The notes under the pieces: model-generated | What the model was told of the DNA's origin: nothing | Seen by the model: the letters and a program-made list of their open reading frames with translations, nothing else | The model's database searches: none | Program-made: the position numbers and the translations under genes | Assembly (NCBI GenBank): GCA_015233285.1 | Contig: JADFYA010000032.1 | Coordinates: 1 to 15,795, forward strand | DNA from: Deltaproteobacteria bacterium | GTDB taxonomy: Bacteria > Desulfobacterota > JADFXK01 | DNA length: 15,795 nucleotides | Direction of reading: 5' to 3' | Shown here: positions 1 through 6,862 of the stretch, one piece after another | Layout: each line of letters opens with the position of its first letter | Numbering within the stretch: the first letter of the stretch is position 1

Positions 1-1
1 C

Positions 2-331
2 TGTCAAATGAACGAGTATGACTCAGAAAAGATGGCTCTTGTTCTTCACGAGTCAGGTTATGACCTTACGCCCGACATGGAACTAGCCGACTTAATTTTG
101 CTGAACACTTGCAGTATTAGAGACAAGGCTCAACAAAAAGTATACAGTTTCCTGGGGCGGCTGCACCGTCTAAAGGAACAAAAGCCGGAACTGATTATCG
201 GCGTGGGCGGATGCGTAGCCCAGCAAGAAGGTATCCGGTTACTTAAAAGAGTTCCTCATCTGGACCTGGTATCCTTGTCACATAATCTAGTGTTTTATCG
301 AGGTGGGGCTTCAGGTCAAGTCATCAGTTGA
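2..331 (+). pseudogene. miaB: Truncated tRNA methylthiotransferase MiaB (N-terminal fragment)
   Basis: The reading frame enters from the left edge with Cys-Gln-Met-Asn-Glu-Tyr-Asp-Ser-Glu, the classic MiaB N-terminal signature. It continues with [20 protein letters not shown] and a GGCVAQQEG segment. These segments supply the three cysteines that hold the auxiliary 4Fe-4S cluster in the UPF0004 domain. MiaB (usually about 440 residues) adds a methylthio group to i6A37 of tRNAs. Similarity holds to PHLDLV, where a phenylalanine-glycine-threonine-HN run is expected. The residues after that lose resemblance and a stop follows at 329-331. The radical-SAM (CxxxCxxC) and TRAM domains are absent, and the DNA beyond is occupied by an intact minus-strand gene, so this is not a simple frameshift. 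I infer a decayed or rearranged copy. A chimeric assembly joint is the main alternative. Confidence 0.82.
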
Positions 332-978
332 CTGAAGCAGATGACGGCAGGAAATTCTTCCGTCACTTCATCCGGGCCGTCAGAATTGTTCCGGGCTTTA
401 TGGAAAACGTGATCAAGTCCCCAGGTCCGGGCGGTTCTGAGTACTTCGAGATCGTCATCCACAAACATGGTCCGGCTATTTTCGAACCGGACCTGCTTTT
501 TGATCCCGTCCCAAAATCGGGGATCTTCTTTGGGATAACCGATGTCAGAGGAGGAAATCATAGAGTGGAAATAACGGTCCAACCCGGTTCGGGCCATCTT
601 GATGGCAATGGTTTTGGGATGGGCGTTGGTGGCTAAATGGAGGCTTTTGTTTCGAGACAGCACGTAGTCCAAAAACTCAGTTACGCCGGGCAGTACCGCC
701 ACTCGATGGCTGAGCTGGTTTTTTAGTTCGACTATGTCCAGTCCCAAGGTTCTACTCCAGAAATCAATATCGGTCCAATTCAGGGTTTTCTCTTGTGATT
801 TATACAAGGAAAACAATTGGTCCTTGGCTTCGTCCAAAGACAGACCGTTCTTGGCCGCGTATTCACGGGGTACGGCCTTCATCCAGAAGTAATTGTCAAA
901 ATTTTTGTCTAGGAGCGTCCCGTCCAGGTCCAATAGAACACACTCCAGGTCATCCCAAATAACCATAAGTTTATTCAT
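316..978 (-). CDS. yrfG: HAD-superfamily nucleotidase, YrfG-like (GMP/IMP 5'-nucleotidase)
   Basis: This 220-residue protein has all four HAD motifs: DLDGT at 17-21 (nucleophile Asp17, acid/base Asp19), Thr117 in the ATNAHP strand, Lys150 in GYPKED, and Asp174-Asp175-Asp176 in FVDDD. The stretches FDNYFW (27-32), LNW..DFWS..LGLDI and TNAHP..IAIKM..TGLD closely resemble E. coli YrfG, a soluble nucleotidase that dephosphorylates GMP and IMP, and the length matches. A helical cap lies between motifs I and II. The start is uncertain. The first ATG (976-978) has an AAAAGG run directly against it, whereas the ATG four codons later (964-966) sits about 11 bases behind AGGA and matches the YrfG N-terminus (M-x-I-x-W-x-D) better. 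The gene converges on the miaB fragment with a 16-bp overlap. Substrate is inferred from family resemblance only. Confidence 0.85.
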   Translation of the reverse strand: MNKLMVIWDDLECVLLDLDGTLLDKNFDNYFWMKAVPREYAAKNGLSLDEAKDQLFSLYKSQEKTLNWTDIDFWSRTLGLDIVELKNQLSHRVAVLPGVTEFLDYVLSRNKSLHLATNAHPKTIAIKMARTGLDRYFHSMISSSDIGYPKEDPRFWDGIKKQVRFENSRTMFVDDDLEVLRTARTWGLDHVFHKARNNSDGPDEVTEEFPAVICFSQLMT

Positions 979-1380
979 CCTTTTATCGTAAATGTCAACC
1001 GGCAGGCTGCTGGTTCGGTCCGGCGATTCATCGGGTCGTGGCCTGCGGGGTATTGTGAAAATAGTATTAAAAATAAAGTATCACGTTCGGGGGAAAATAG
1101 CAAGATGGCTGGAGCGAATATAGGCTCTCCTTTGATTTATAAGTTGGTCATAACAGTTTTAAAATGCTCTATAAATGGATTGCGTACCGGTTTTCTAAGT
1201 CCAACAAGAGGAAGAAAAATTTCAGCCTGGTCTCACGGTTCAGCCGACGTGAGGGCCGGATAGACTGCGCTCTGTTGAATTTGAGTGAAAGCTGTATGCC
1301 GCTGGTTGATTGGGTGCCGATTTTTGTCACTGACGGACGAAAATAAGTTATCCGGGACTAAGATAAATGATTGTAGACAA

Positions 1381-1442
1381 TGCCGAGCTATCTGTCGACT
1401 TAGTTATGGCCTTGATATACATTGTAAAATCAGATAGCGGCA
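1381..1442. repeat. Imperfect inverted repeat / potential stem-loop
   Basis: GCTATCTG at 1387-1394 is exactly complementary to CAGATAGC at 1431-1438. The stem extends by TGCC (1381-1384) pairing with GGCA (1439-1442) across a two-base bulge, giving 12 pairs around a 36-base loop. No T-run follows, so it is not an obvious intrinsic terminator. It lies about 230 bases upstream of the sigma-54 promoter. That is a workable distance for an activator site, but no known operator is recognised. Confidence 0.4.
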
Positions 1443-1480
1443 AGCCTCCTGGCCGGATTTGGCCGGGATATGACAACTAC

Positions 1481-1510
1481 TTGACAAATCTCTAAATTTG
1501 AGTATATAAA
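1481..1510 (+). promoter_or_regulatory. Candidate sigma-70-type promoter
   Basis: A perfect TTGACA (1481-1486) is followed, 16 to 18 bases on, by the A/T run TATATAAA (1503-1510), which contains TATATA and TATAAA as possible -10 elements. It points toward the gene at 1904, but with a leader of nearly 400 bases, so its use is uncertain. It may instead serve an unrecognised small transcript. Confidence 0.35.
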
Positions 1511-1672
1511 AATAAGTAGCTGGCTTCCTGGTTAAGCTGAATCCCGATTCCTGGTATCGGCCGCGGGCTACCCCAAATCGAATCTTTCGGGCTTTTCGGT
1601 CAGAAAGAGAATAAGGCTGCTTTCTCAATCTGTTATCGGACAAATAACGGGTAGTCTCGTTTTCTCTCTGTG

Positions 1673-1688
1673 TGGCACTATAATTGCA
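1673..1688 (+). promoter_or_regulatory. Sigma-54 (RpoN) -24/-12 promoter
   Basis: The sequence TGGCACTATAATTGCA matches the sigma-54 consensus TGGCAC-N5-TTGCA at every conserved base. The GG (1674-1675) and GC (1686-1687) doublets have the required ten bases between them. Transcription would start near 1699, about 205 bases before the ATG at 1904, with no other plus-strand gene between. By established mechanism such a promoter needs an AAA+ bacterial enhancer-binding protein. None is encoded in this window, and I could not pick out its upstream site with confidence. Confidence 0.75.
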
Positions 1689-1716
1689 TAAATTTTTCGG
1701 ATGCCTCAGGTCTTGT

Positions 1717-1748
1717 CCAATCCAAAAGCCAGATCTGGATGTGATTGG
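1717..1748. promoter_or_regulatory. Nested dyad in the leader after the sigma-54 start
   Basis: A perfect 10-bp palindrome CCAGATCTGG (1729-1738) is flanked at nearly the same centre by CCAATC (1717-1722) and its complement GATTGG (1743-1748). It falls about 18 to 49 bases after the predicted sigma-54 start site. It could be a repressor operator or an RNA hairpin in the 5' leader. No family is recognised. Confidence 0.35.
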
Positions 1749-1903
1749 GCCGGGTCGTTTGAAGCCGCCAGTCAACGTGGCTTGGGGCTAGAGCAAATCT
1801 GAGCTGTCCGGAGTAATGACTGATTGGTTCAGTGGGTTAATCCGAAGTTGGCTGGACCACCCCTTCTTTCCTGTCTATAAAACAAGATGGTTCGGGTCTG
1901 AGT

Positions 1904-4510
1904 ATGGATGCACTGCTAGAGCGGATTACTGATCCTCAGGCTGTCAATGAGGCCGGCCTGGGTTTTTTATTTGAGTGGCTGGTTGGCCGATTTGGTTCAA
2001 CTGAAGCCAAGGTCCGCCGGGAACTCTCCGCTAAGAATTTTAATCTGGAAGATCAGACCCTTCTTTTGGCCGCGACCAAATCTTGGTATAAGTACGATTA
2101 TCCTTTGTCTCTCCCGCAGGCCAGGAGTATTATCCAGTTGGCCGCCGTTAACCGCCGCAAATTTCCATTATACCGGTTGATCCACTCTAACTCATTTTTA
2201 CTGATCAAGACCACTTGGCTCCTAGAGCACTCGCCCTATTTCTTGATGCTGGGTGATCAAACCAAAGAAGACCATGACCAGTTCATCCTCGATTTCAGTA
2301 GCAAGTATGATCGGCAATTCCTGAGACGGGTCCATGAATTGGACCGCCTAAGTCCCCAGACTGAACCCTTTCAAGTCCTTAGTGCCGGGTTTTGGGAAAA
2401 TCGCTTCTGGGATCCCCTGGATCAGATCCTGGACGTGTACTACCGGAACCTTAGAGGGATTGAATTATCCTTTGATTTCCATCCATTTAACGCTACCAGA
2501 TTATTGCCGGAGGAGCTTTCACCTTCCCGCCGGGCTTTGATTCGGAGCCTGGTGGACCGGGCCGGGGTCGTTTTGTCCATCCATTCACCCATCGTCGGTC
2601 CATATTTCCCTAAGCCGAACCCGCGCCAAGGAAAGCAACATTTTGCCAATCCCGGAAAAAAGTTAAACCTGATCAAAGAGACTATCCAGTTAGGCCTGGA
2701 CATTAAGGCCAAGACCGTTGTGGTCCACGCGGTCGATTTGGATCAAGACCGGAATATGGCCGAGCTGGTCAAGTTCGCGACTCGGGGAGCGATCCACGTT
2801 ACCTTCGAAAATTACTGTGATACAAAGGATAAACAAACGACTCAAAGGTATCTGGATTTCATCTCCAGGATAAAATCTCATCTAACCGATCAGGAGGCGG
2901 CGGACAATTTCGGCATCACCTTTGACAGCGGTCACATTAATATTGAGGGCGAAGATCCGGTAAAGGCCGCGGTGCGGGTTGGGAAGTGGGTGGTTAAAAA
3001 CAAAATCTTTCTCCACGTGCATGCCACGGATAACTATGGCCAGTTACTCTATTCACCACCCAATTTCAGCGCCGACGTCCACAGCAACGTGGCCGGAAAA
3101 GGGATCAACAATGAAATGATCATTAAGATTTTCCGGTCTATGGGCCTCAATATGGAAGTTGTTGCCGAACAGATTCAACCACTCTCAAAGGAGGATATTC
3201 GAGTCATTGATCAGGCCAAAAGATGTCGGCTGGATCTTCCCTTCGAGCAGTTGGTAGCCCTGGGCCGGGAGCGTCTGGCTGATACCAAACCGGGAAATAT
3301 GATCCAGGCAGATGAAAAACAAGAAGATGCTTATCTGTTCATGGTCGGCCTGGATGGAGAGCAAGCCTTGCGCGAGCATTTGATTCTTAGGCGGATCCAG
3401 GAAAAAAAGTATCTGTCCACGGAACAAGCTAAACAGGCATCAATTGACTTAATGAAAATGCCTCTGGAGAGCCGGACCAACATCATCGAGTACTTAGACG
3501 AATTTTTATACCCCATTCATTGGGAAACCGGGGTGGCGGAAAAACGTGAAATAGACCTGATCTGTCAGAATATCAGCGGCGCCTTGTTTGGAGCGATCAA
3601 CAATGAGCACCTGTCAAGAATCTTTTCCAAGACCAAGACCTTCTCCAAAGGCGAGATTATCTGCCGGCAAGGCACTGTGGGCGATGAGATGTATTTTATC
3701 AAGGTCGGCCGGGTGCGGGTGGTGGTGGACGAAGTGGACATGGCCCAGTTGGGGATAGGGGAACTGTTTGGAGAGATTAGTCTGTTTTATAATATTCCCC
3801 GGACCGCGTCGGTGGTGGCCGATCAAGACGGGACGTTAATCGGGATATTGTCCAGACGCACGTTTGAAAAGATGATGGAGGAAGAGAGTGACCACGTTCG
3901 GTCCCTGATCTATCGACTCTATCTTTTTCTGCCGCAAAGATTGCGGAACCTAAACGAAAAATACAAGTCGGCGGTAGCTACCTTGAGACATCTCTTTGGA
4001 CACAACCTGTCGGAACAGGAGTTGCTGGACAACGCCGAAAGTGATATGAAGCTTTTCAAAGTCTTGCCTGCAGATATTTTGGGCCAGGATCTCGGCCGGT
4101 TGTTTAGTCACGAAAAGGTTTTTCCGGCCGGGGCGGTAGTCTTTCTCCAAGGGGAAACCGGAGACGGTGCTTATTTGGTTGATAGTGGCCGTCTGACTGT
4201 GATCGGGACGTACAACGAAGAAAAAATACCCCTAGGCGACATAAAGGAAAATGAAATATTTGGGGAAATGTCATTGATCGATCATAAACCCCGCTCCGCC
4301 ACGGTCACCGCCATTGTTGACACGCGGGTGAAGTTCTTGCCCAAGAAGGAATTCGCCCAGTTGATGGATGAGAAGTCCAGTTTGACTTTTAGATTTATGT
4401 CTTCCATTAGCTTGAATATGTTTCGGCACATTCAACGCCTCGATTCCGGTTATGCCAAACTTAAGACCGGGTTTTTGACTGGCCCGGTCCTCCGCGACGA
4501 TGAATCATAG
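1904..4510 (+). CDS. Metal-dependent TIM-barrel protein fused to two cyclic-nucleotide-binding domains
   Basis: This 868-residue protein has three parts. Residues 1-180 are helical and unrecognised. Residues about 183-425 form an AP-endonuclease-2/xylose-isomerase-like TIM barrel. All nine positions that bind metal in endonuclease IV can be matched: His227, His275, Glu302, Asp341 with His344 (DSGH), His371 or His373, Asp391 with His393 (DVHSNVAGKG) and Glu422. After a helical linker come two cNMP-binding domains at about 572-665 and 732-825. Each has the phosphate-binding cassette: FGEISLFYNIPRTASV with Glu624 and Arg633, and FGEMSLIDHKPRSATV with Glu788 and Arg797. There is no signal peptide, membrane segment or HTH, so it is a cytosolic enzyme or sensor rather than a CRP-type regulator. 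The substrate is unknown; sugar isomerase/epimerase or DNA-repair chemistry are both possible. No strong Shine-Dalgarno precedes the ATG. A sigma-54 promoter lies upstream and a terminator follows. Confidence 0.85.
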   Translation: MDALLERITDPQAVNEAGLGFLFEWLVGRFGSTEAKVRRELSAKNFNLEDQTLLLAATKSWYKYDYPLSLPQARSIIQLAAVNRRKFPLYRLIHSNSFLLIKTTWLLEHSPYFLMLGDQTKEDHDQFILDFSSKYDRQFLRRVHELDRLSPQTEPFQVLSAGFWENRFWDPLDQILDVYYRNLRGIELSFDFHPFNATRLLPEELSPSRRALIRSLVDRAGVVLSIHSPIVGPYFPKPNPRQGKQHFANPGKKLNLIKETIQLGLDIKAKTVVVHAVDLDQDRNMAELVKFATRGAIHVTFENYCDTKDKQTTQRYLDFISRIKSHLTDQEAADNFGITFDSGHINIEGEDPVKAAVRVGKWVVKNKIFLHVHATDNYGQLLYSPPNFSADVHSNVAGKGINNEMIIKIFRSMGLNMEVVAEQIQPLSKEDIRVIDQAKRCRLDLPFEQLVALGRERLADTKPGNMIQADEKQEDAYLFMVGLDGEQALREHLILRRIQEKKYLSTEQAKQASIDLMKMPLESRTNIIEYLDEFLYPIHWETGVAEKREIDLICQNISGALFGAINNEHLSRIFSKTKTFSKGEIICRQGTVGDEMYFIKVGRVRVVVDEVDMAQLGIGELFGEISLFYNIPRTASVVADQDGTLIGILSRRTFEKMMEEESDHVRSLIYRLYLFLPQRLRNLNEKYKSAVATLRHLFGHNLSEQELLDNAESDMKLFKVLPADILGQDLGRLFSHEKVFPAGAVVFLQGETGDGAYLVDSGRLTVIGTYNEEKIPLGDIKENEIFGEMSLIDHKPRSATVTAIVDTRVKFLPKKEFAQLMDEKSSLTFRFMSSISLNMFRHIQRLDSGYAKLKTGFLTGPVLRDDES

Positions 4511-4580
4511 GCGATCAACCACGGTTTGCCCCCCCCGGCAATAGTGATGACCATCCATATCCGGCTGTCTTGACGTCACG

Positions 4581-4618
4581 GGCAATGGGGCGGAAAACGG
4601 ATTACCCCGTTGCCTTTA
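4581..4618 (+). terminator. Rho-independent terminator
   Basis: GGCAATGGGG (4581-4590) pairs with CCCCGTTGCC (4605-4614) in a 10-bp stem with one U-G wobble. The loop is 14 bases and a short T-rich tail (TTTAT) follows at once. It lies 70 bases after the stop of the TIM-barrel/cNMP gene and separates it from the next gene. Confidence 0.7.
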
Positions 4619-4739
4619 TCTGAGAACCGGCCGCTCCCGATGAATTCCTGCGTTCAATCCCTGGTTAAACTTTATTGAACTAAAACAATGTCATACTCTC
4701 TATCCATTCGGCCTGAGAACCGGTGAAAGGAGGCTATCT

Positions 4740-5189
4740 ATGGACAACTTCACGAACGAAATAAATCGTACCGCCGAATTGTTCAAACAGGGATTTTCTT
4801 GTACCCAGGTGGTGTTCGCCGGATTCGGTGAGCGTTACCATCTAGACAGAGAAATCGCCTTGAAATTGGGTCGGGGATTTGGCGCCGGAATGGGCCTGGG
4901 TCTAACCTGCGGGGCGGTCATCGGGGCCGGCCTGGTCCTGGGCTTTGCCGGCGGTGAAGTCGAGGAAAATGACCGCCGGGCCAGATACGAGTGCTATGAT
5001 GCGATTAAGGACTTTGTTTCCCGTTTTGAGGCCCGGTACGGGACGATCAGGTGCAATGACCTGTTGGGTGTGGATATGAGTACCGAAGAAGGGCGAAAGG
5101 AAGCCCAAGAGAAGAATCTGTTCGCCACGGTTTGCTTTGAAATCGTCCAGAACTCCGCCCGGATCTTAGCTGAATTGATCCAACCATAG
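4740..5189 (+). CDS. C_GCAxxG_C_C family redox-type protein
   Basis: This 149-residue protein has the layout of the C_GCAxxG_C_C family, a group of small proteins with conserved cysteines common in anaerobes and presumed redox-active, without an established biochemical role. Visible landmarks are Cys21 (FSCTQVV), the glycine-rich GFGAGMGLGLTCGAVIGA block with Cys57, Cys85 (YECYDA), Cys105 (IRCNDLLGVD) and Cys132. The glycine-rich helix (44-72) is hydrophobic but is the family's conserved core rather than a clear membrane anchor. A strong AAAGGAGG (4726-4733), six bases before the ATG, fixes the start. The gene stands alone between a terminator and a repeat island, so it is probably monocistronic. 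No clear promoter hexamers were found. Confidence 0.88.
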   Translation: MDNFTNEINRTAELFKQGFSCTQVVFAGFGERYHLDREIALKLGRGFGAGMGLGLTCGAVIGAGLVLGFAGGEVEENDRRARYECYDAIKDFVSRFEARYGTIRCNDLLGVDMSTEEGRKEAQEKNLFATVCFEIVQNSARILAELIQP

Positions 5190-5201
5190 TCAAATATCTG
5201 C

Positions 5202-5355
5202 CAATGGGATTGACTTAAGAGAGACGGACAAACGAGCTAACTTCTTTTAACTAGCTAATTCCGATTAAGTAACAAACAACCAGTAACCCAATGTCACTGA
5301 CTTAAGGTGCAGGGTCAACGGATCCTATTCTAATAAATGGTTAATTCCGCTTAAG
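5202..5355 (+). repeat. Diverged tandem duplication of an ~87-bp unit
   Basis: CAATGGGATTGACTTAAG (5202-5219) recurs as CAATGTCACTGACTTAAG (5289-5306), and TAATTCCGATTAAG (5256-5269) recurs as TAATTCCGCTTAAG (5342-5355). Both pairs are offset by 86 to 87 bases, while the bases between them are only loosely alike. This suggests an old tandem copy of the left end of the inverted-repeat element. Confidence 0.5.
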
Positions 5356-5616
5356 CCCCAACGGGGCGTTCTAGGTTAGCCCAGGGCAGCGCCCTGGGTA
5401 GGGGCGGCGACTATATAAAATACCATTTAATGGTCACATAAAATCGCCGGCAATTCCGTACCTCAGCCGTAACTGGATATCCCATCCAACGGAAATGACT
5501 TTGGGGGCTGGCCGCCCTCCTGACCATCTTTCTGACACATAACTTGCCGTATTTCCCAGGGCGTTGCCCCAATGCTGTTGAATTAAGCTGCGGCTCGGGC
5601 TGGAATCCGCCCCATT

Positions 5617-5788
5617 GTCTGAACCTTGATTACGCTGATTGACTGATTTACTATGAGGTTTGCGGGTGTAGGGCGAGGCATGCCTCGCCCCTACAGGTGA
5701 ATTTTCCCACGGCCGACTCGGCAGCCCAACGGGGGTATTCTGTTTTACTCATAGCCTTTCATTTAATCAGCGTAATCAAGGTTCAGAC
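5617..5788. repeat. Innermost inverted repeat, 24-bp perfect arms
   Basis: 5617-5640 is the exact complement of 5765-5788; the core reads GAACCTTGATTACGCTGATT. The enclosed 124 bases hold the central palindrome and no gene. A perfect match beside more diverged outer arms suggests a separate, more recent insertion or conservation by gene conversion. Confidence 0.7.
5667..5695. repeat. REP-like GC-rich palindrome
   Basis: TGTAGGGCGAGGCA (5667-5680) abuts its complement TGCCTCGCCCCTACA (5681-5695), with one extra C on the right. This gives a 14-bp loop-free hairpin at the centre of the nested repeats. Palindromes of this type are common dispersed intergenic repeats in bacteria. Confidence 0.65.
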
Positions 5789-5940
5789 GATCAACATACC
5801 TAACTATCAGCAACATTATTCTAATTCAACAGCATTGGGGCGTTGCCCTGGGCTAACCTAGAACGCCCCTTCGGGGCTTATTTGGAATGATCTATTTTAA
5901 AACATTAGAGCGATCATCCGGCCTTAAGTCAATGACATTG

Positions 5941-6256
5941 ACCAATAACCGGCAACCGGTAACAGACGCGCCTGCGTGGCAAGGCGATATACGGCTCATA
6001 GATGAAAACTATGGCCCGAAGCTTGATTGATTGATAATAACTATTGGAACTATCCTTCAGGATGTGATAGTTACAAAAAAAAGAAAACATCCGGACCTTT
6101 CCTTATTACCGGGACGCGCTTAGTCTTCTGTGACGGAAAAATTTGAACGGCTTGATTTGAAGACAAATGTCCATCCTCACCAGATCTTGTCAACAATTGA
6201 TCCAGGTCCGGGATATATGAAATCATAACCCGTCAGCATACGGATCGAGGTTACCT
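5941..6256. other. Leader region upstream of yedF; small hairpin only
   Basis: No gene is seen. TAACTAT (6039-6045) and ATAGTTA (6067-6073) are complementary, and an alternative pairing uses ATCC (6052-6055) with GGAT (6060-6063). The run that follows is A-rich, not T-rich, so it is not a plus-strand terminator. TTGTCA at 6187-6192 resembles a -35 element, but the A/T stretch GATATAT begins 19 bases later, which is wider than usual. A GAGG (6247-6250) six bases before the yedF ATG is a good ribosome binding site. Confidence 0.35.
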
Positions 6257-6862
6257 ATGCAGGATGTGATCGACTGTCGGGGGTTGGCCTGCCCGCAACC
6301 CGTGCTTGAGACCAAGGCTTGTTTAGAGACAACCGACCTGGCCGCCTTTACCGTGATCCTGGACAATGAAGCCGCCAGAAACAATGTCGGCAGGTTCGTG
6401 ACCAGCCAGGGGCACAAAATTGAAGAAGAAGTCGAAGCGGGGATCTATCGGCTCCGGGTGATTCGGAGCGGGGCCCCTGGGCAAGCAACCGAACCGGCCC
6501 TAACCCCTTGCGCCGCGCCCCACCAGCCTGTTCTGGTGATTAAGATTCCATCCGATAAAATGGGGCACGGGGACGATGAACTGGGCGGAATCCTGTTGCG
6601 GGCCTTTGTCAAAACCATAAAGGATGTCACTCCCCAGCCCAAATGTCTGGTCATGTTCAACTCCGGTGTCAAATTGGCCGCAGCCGGTTCGGATGTCTTG
6701 GCGGCCTTGCAGGACCTGGAAAAAAGCGGCACCGAGATACTGGTCTGCGGCACTTGCCTTGACTTTTATCATCTGAAAACTGAGCTTCAGGCCGGACGGG
6801 TGTCCAACATGTTTGAAATAATGTCCGCCATGGCTCAGGCCGACCGGGTAGTCAGTCCATGA
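6257..6862 (+). CDS. yedF: Sulfurtransferase-like selenium metabolism protein YedF
   Basis: This 201-residue, two-domain protein starts with a TusA/SirA domain (1-70) carrying the CPQP motif (Cys12-Pro-Gln-Pro15) that takes up persulfide- or selenide-type cargo in the family. A short linker leads to a DsrE/F-like domain (about 90-201) with the characteristic DKMGHGDDELGGILLRAFV stretch (100-118) and Cys164-x-x-Cys167 in LVCGTCLDFY. This order and length match the family named sulfurtransferase-like selenium metabolism protein YedF, associated with selenium-using bacteria. Its exact chemistry is not established. It is cytosolic. The ATG is set by GAGG six bases upstream. Its stop overlaps the next gene's start (ATGA, 6859-6862), showing translational coupling with the class V aminotransferase. 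Confidence 0.9.
   Translation: MQDVIDCRGLACPQPVLETKACLETTDLAAFTVILDNEAARNNVGRFVTSQGHKIEEEVEAGIYRLRVIRSGAPGQATEPALTPCAAPHQPVLVIKIPSDKMGHGDDELGGILLRAFVKTIKDVTPQPKCLVMFNSGVKLAAAGSDVLAALQDLEKSGTEILVCGTCLDFYHLKTELQAGRVSNMFEIMSAMAQADRVVSP

Larger units (their letters stand above)
979..1903. other. Gene-free interval with regulatory signals
   Basis: No convincing gene is visible in these 925 bases. The two longest frames (1164-1346 plus, 1404-1775 minus) have no ribosome binding site and no recognisable protein character. The interval instead holds several dyads, a sigma-70-like hexamer pair and a consensus sigma-54 promoter, all listed separately. Its right-hand portion therefore reads as the control region and 5' leader of the gene at 1904. 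The leader from the predicted sigma-54 start to the ATG would be about 200 bases. Confidence 0.6.
5555..5852. repeat. Inner inverted repeat, 31-bp arms
   Basis: 5555-5585 is the complement of 5822-5852 with three mismatches, all in the central GCGTTGCC/GCAACGCC portion. The shared part includes CCCCAATGCTGTTGAATTA. The right arm overlaps the outer repeat's right arm, so 5822-5880 is a compact unit whose two halves pair with two different places on the left. Confidence 0.65.
5289..5940. repeat. ~650-bp element bounded by imperfect ~100-bp inverted repeats
   Basis: The left arm is 5289-5391 and the right arm is 5841-5940. At the outer ends, CAATGTCACTGACTTAAGG (5289-5307) matches the complement of 5922-5940 with one mismatch. 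At the inner ends, 5352-5391 matches the complement of 5841-5880 over 40 bases with three mismatches. The inner segment includes the GTTCTAGGTTAGCCCAGGGC core and a small GCCCC/GGGGC hairpin. The middle of each arm has diverged. No open frame of useful length and no transposase lies inside, so it resembles a MITE-like or REP-cluster element. The transposase family, if any, is not identifiable, and no target-site duplication was evident. Confidence 0.65.

Noticed and set aside
1164..1346. 60-residue plus-strand reading frame
   Set aside because: No ribosome binding site, and a basic, low-information composition with no family likeness; probably chance in intergenic DNA.
1404..1775. 123-residue minus-strand reading frame
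   Set aside because: Begins with TTG without a Shine-Dalgarno, runs across the sigma-54 promoter and dyads, and shows no protein-family features.
1904..4510. CRP/FNR-type transcription regulator
   Set aside because: Both cNMP domains lack a following helix-turn-helix, and the N-terminal half is an enzyme-like TIM barrel.
5202..5940. CRISPR array or integron-like site
   Set aside because: Repeats are nested inverted arms rather than regularly spaced direct repeats, and no cas or integrase gene is present.
6039..6073. Hairpin upstream of yedF as a terminator or riboswitch
   Set aside because: An A-run, not a T-run, follows on the plus strand, and no known riboswitch core was recognised; kept only as an unassigned hairpin.
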